64,000 nt of DNA, taken from NCBI GenBank assembly GCA_002631715.1, contig MRSX01000003.1:248001-312000 (forward strand), written 5' to 3'. The notes under the pieces were generated by a model, which had not been told where the DNA came from, made no database searches, and saw only the letters and a program-made list of their open reading frames with translations. Source of the DNA: Candidatus Porisulfidus sp. TsSOB (GTDB taxonomy: Bacteria > Pseudomonadota > Gammaproteobacteria > Poriferisulfidales > Poriferisulfidaceae). The position numbers were made by a program, and so were the translations under genes. This document shows, in pieces, positions 62,045 through 64,000 of this stretch (position 1 is the stretch's first letter; each line of letters begins with the position of its first letter).

Positions 62045-62908
62045 CTACAGGTTCCAGGATAGCTTGCGCCGCAGAATTTCGTAGTAGTCGTGACCCTTGG
62101 GCTGGATCAGGTTCAACGGATAATCCTGCCGACGGATTCGAATGCGGTCGCCGACCGTCAATTCCTGGTTGGCCGCGCCGTCGAACGACACCACCCCGCG
62201 ACTTTCCGGGCGTCCGATCACTTCCAGTTCGATCTCGCTGTCCAGATCGACCACGATCGGACGGCTGCTCAGCATGTGCGGGCAGATCGGTACCATCACC
62301 AGCACTTGCAGCGACGGATGCAGGATCGGACCGCCGCCGGACATGGCGTAGGCGGTGGAGCCGGTCGGCGTGGAGATGATCAGCCCGTCCGCGCGGAGTG
62401 CACTCAGCGGGCGTCCGCTTATCAAAGTCTGCAGCTCAATCATGTGCAGATCCCGGTAGCTGTGGATCACCACGTCGTTGAGCGCGTCCGAGACGCACAA
62501 CTGCTCGTCGCCGCGCAGCACCTCGCCGACCAGTATCGAACGCTGGTCGATGTCGTATTCGCCATCCAGGATCGCACCCAGGACGCTTGGGATCTGTTCC
62601 GGGTAGATGTCCGCCAGGAAGCCCAGCCGGCCGCGGTTGACGCCACAGACTGGGACATTGCGCGGTGCCAAGTGGCGGACTGCTCGCAGCAACGTGCCGT
62701 CCCCCCCGACGACCACGCCGAGGTCGGCCTGTTCGGCCAGTTCTGGCAACTCCAGTCCCTCCGATGTTTCGAGCACGCGGGCGGTCTCTTCGTCCACCAG
62801 CAACTCGCACTTTTTCTTCTTGACCAGCCGGGCAACCCGCCGGATGGATTCCGCGGTGGTTTTTCGGCTGGGGCGGGAGATGATGCCGATGCGCCTGAAT
62901 TCGGCCAT
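62045..62908 (-). CDS. nadK: NAD kinase
   Basis: A 287-residue NAD kinase: VVVGGDGTLLRAVRHLA is the GGDGT signature, NRGRLGFLADI the second, and DGLIISTPTGSTAYAMSGGGP the conserved substrate segment. It phosphorylates NAD to NADP. It has an Arg/Lys-rich N-terminus as usual and precedes recN by 6 bases. Confidence 0.97.
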   Translation of the reverse strand: MAEFRRIGIISRPSRKTTAESIRRVARLVKKKKCELLVDEETARVLETSEGLELPELAEQADLGVVVGGDGTLLRAVRHLAPRNVPVCGVNRGRLGFLADIYPEQIPSVLGAILDGEYDIDQRSILVGEVLRGDEQLCVSDALNDVVIHSYRDLHMIELQTLISGRPLSALRADGLIISTPTGSTAYAMSGGGPILHPSLQVLVMVPICPHMLSSRPIVVDLDSEIELEVIGRPESRGVVSFDGAANQELTVGDRIRIRRQDYPLNLIQPKGHDYYEILRRKLSWNL

Positions 62909-63041
62909 CAGAAATTATCCGGTGATCGGTCGGAACGGTATTGTAAGCCCTGGATCAGAGATGTTTTGCAGAAAGATAGAGGAAAAGACCTTGGGCGAGA
63001 TGCCTTACAAGGATGTTGCCCAAAAAATCTGCACCTTCCTT

Positions 63042-63287
63042 TTATTGCATTTCCGGTTTCGGGTAGCGGGAACAGCGTGGAGAGGTTTTGTCGTCAGTTG
63101 TAGTTTGTGGCAGAAGTTCTTTGGCTAAGGCAGAGAAATGGCGATGCAACGACTCAAGCGTGTCGAAGTCTTGGAAACGTCCTGCCTCAATGTCGGCGAT
63201 GCCGGCCTCTGCAGCCTTGTACAGGGTTTGCGGGTAAGCCCGATGTCTTTTCTCTAGAGAAAAGCTCACTTGCTTTACTTTTGGCAC
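63042..63287 (-). CDS. Antitoxin-like small protein
   Basis: A frame of about 81 residues, if read from GTG 63287. Its middle (LYKAAEAGIADIEAGRFQDF) resembles the C-terminal part of small ribbon-helix-helix or Phd-type antitoxins (..G.ADIEAGR..DF.). No toxin gene is adjacent and there is no clear ribosome-binding site. The start could also be ATG 63365. It may be a remnant. Confidence 0.4.
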   Translation of the reverse strand: MPKVKQVSFSLEKRHRAYPQTLYKAAEAGIADIEAGRFQDFDTLESLHRHFSALAKELLPQTTTDDKTSPRCSRYPKPEMQ

Positions 63288-63291
63288 AACG

Positions 63292-63432
63292 TTAACCCGG
63301 TTTTTTTCCAGCGCTCCCTTGGTTCGGCGGGTTGGTTGGCGGACGTGTGACCGGATTTGTCTCAATAGGCTGATAGCCTCTTTGGAAATCTGGATACGGC
63401 GTGGGTGCGTTAGGCTTGCTTTCTTGGGCCAT
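63292..63432 (-). CDS. Small Pro-rich protein downstream of the DUF6338-like gene
   Basis: A 46-residue frame from ATG 63432, overlapping the preceding gene's end by 23 bases. It is rich in Pro, Asn and Gln with a RGYQPIETNP motif. My recollection is that small proteins with such GYQP-type motifs can accompany DUF6338 genes; this needs checking. No structure or function is evident. Confidence 0.45.
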   Translation of the reverse strand: MAQESKPNAPTPYPDFQRGYQPIETNPVTRPPTNPPNQGSAGKKPG

Positions 63433-64000
63433 TTGTGTCTTCCTCCGGGTTGAATGGCCAGAACTCAATCGTTTTAATCTTACCAGAGGTAATAAGAACT
63501 CCTGATCGGCCGCGTGGGGTCCAATTGTTTTTGTTGTCGATGTCGTAGAGGTATTGGATGTACATATCCCGCTCACCGGGGCTAGTGGATATGAACGAGT
63601 TGGATCCGAAAAAGCCTGCGAACTGTGTACCATCATTGAGGGTTACAAGCACCCATTGCGCTTTTCTGTCACCGAATTTCCAATCCCAGGCGGTAGGTAT
63701 CGCGTGAACGAGGTTAATCCGAAGCAGCCGAAGGGCACTACGGAGAAGGTTTCTCTGTACGTTAAAGCCAAGGAAGAAACCTACTAGGGCAGGAACAACA
63801 AAAACGATCAACAACCAGTGTAGTGGTGAGCGGTCGCCAGATTCCTGTGACAGAACTGAATAGATCGCTGTCGTGGTTTTGCCAGATTGCTCAGGAAGAA
63901 GCAGATCGACTAATGGCGTTATCAGGGCGTAATAAGCAATCGAAATGACTAGATAGAGTAATAGGGCCTCTGAACTAGGTCGATGTCGTCCGGTCATAAA
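63410..64000 (-). CDS. DUF6338-like membrane protein (N-terminus beyond window)
   Basis: At least 195 residues. Two hydrophobic helices (about residues 11-31 and 58-78 of the visible part) precede a cytoplasmic domain with WDWKFGDRKAQWVLVTLNDG, the AGFFGSNSFISTSPGERDMY segment and the DIDNKNNW stretch, a pattern I associate with DUF6338. An ATG exists at 63997, but the family usually has one further helix before this point, so the gene probably continues past the window. The function is unknown; it is the last feature of the window. Confidence 0.6.
   Translation of the reverse strand, partial: FMTGRHRPSSEALLLYLVISIAYYALITPLVDLLLPEQSGKTTTAIYSVLSQESGDRSPLHWLLIVFVVPALVGFFLGFNVQRNLLRSALRLLRINLVHAIPTAWDWKFGDRKAQWVLVTLNDGTQFAGFFGSNSFISTSPGERDMYIQYLYDIDNKNNWTPRGRSGVLITSGKIKTIEFWPFNPEEDTNGPRKQA

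Overview
The window looks like chromosome from a sulfur-oxidising gammaproteobacterium, possibly Chromatiales-like; that placement is inference. The housekeeping gene order supports it: coaD-rsmD, rpoH, a trp cluster, ppk-ppx, and ratA-rnfH-bamE-recN-nadK. So does a complete oxidative (reverse) dissimilatory sulfite reductase cluster beside a sox cluster without soxCD. That combination is known from bacteria that oxidise thiosulfate through sulfur globules and finish oxidation with the Dsr system. No CRISPR array and no rRNA genes were seen.

Layout. 1-10.9 kb: coaD (cut by the window edge), rsmD, two M16 peptidases, rpoH, a mazE-like remnant, bioA, an OsmC-like gene, trpCDGE and tatA. 11-15.2 kb: rpe, alpha carbonic anhydrase, an O-methyltransferase, an acetolactate-synthase-like enzyme, tRNA-Arg(CCT) and tRNA-Val(CAC). 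15.3-20.9 kb (+): soxX-Y-Z-A-K-B, a GlcG/HbpS-like gene and a SoxW-like double thioredoxin. 20.9-32.8 kb (-): dsrABEFHCMKLJOPN, converging on the sox cluster with about 20 bases between them. Sox would release thiosulfate sulfur. DsrEFH and DsrC would carry sulfane sulfur to DsrAB, and DsrMKJOP and DsrL would handle the electrons. A cysteine-less DsrC paralogue is divergent from dsrA. 33.5-40.5 kb: ilvD, an orphan RelB-like antitoxin, ppx-ppk1, a Phd/VapC-type pair and ispB.

40.6-53 kb is the unusual part. Three closely related porin genes lie in alternating orientation (-, +, -), each with the same 3' hairpin terminator. Only the middle copy has an ordinary ribosome-binding site, ATG and complete signal peptide. 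The outer two lose homology just inside the signal-peptide codons and have terminator-like hairpins directly upstream. The first two copies are head to head around an IS110-family recombinase, a BRCT-domain gene and a roughly 230-base intergenic region whose ends form a long stem. This looks like an expressed gene with two silent cassettes, able to switch by inversion or gene conversion. That reading is inference. An FKBP isomerase, a penicillin-acylase-family hydrolase and an orphan CbbQ-like ATPase lie between copies 2 and 3.

53-64 kb: a small Ser/Gly-rich ORF, mlaA, argG, rnt, grxD, a DUF4242 gene, a Bax-inhibitor-1 family gene, an SNF-type transporter, ratA-rnfH, bamE, recN and nadK. The edge holds an antitoxin-like ORF, a small proline-rich ORF and a DUF6338-like membrane protein cut by the window end.
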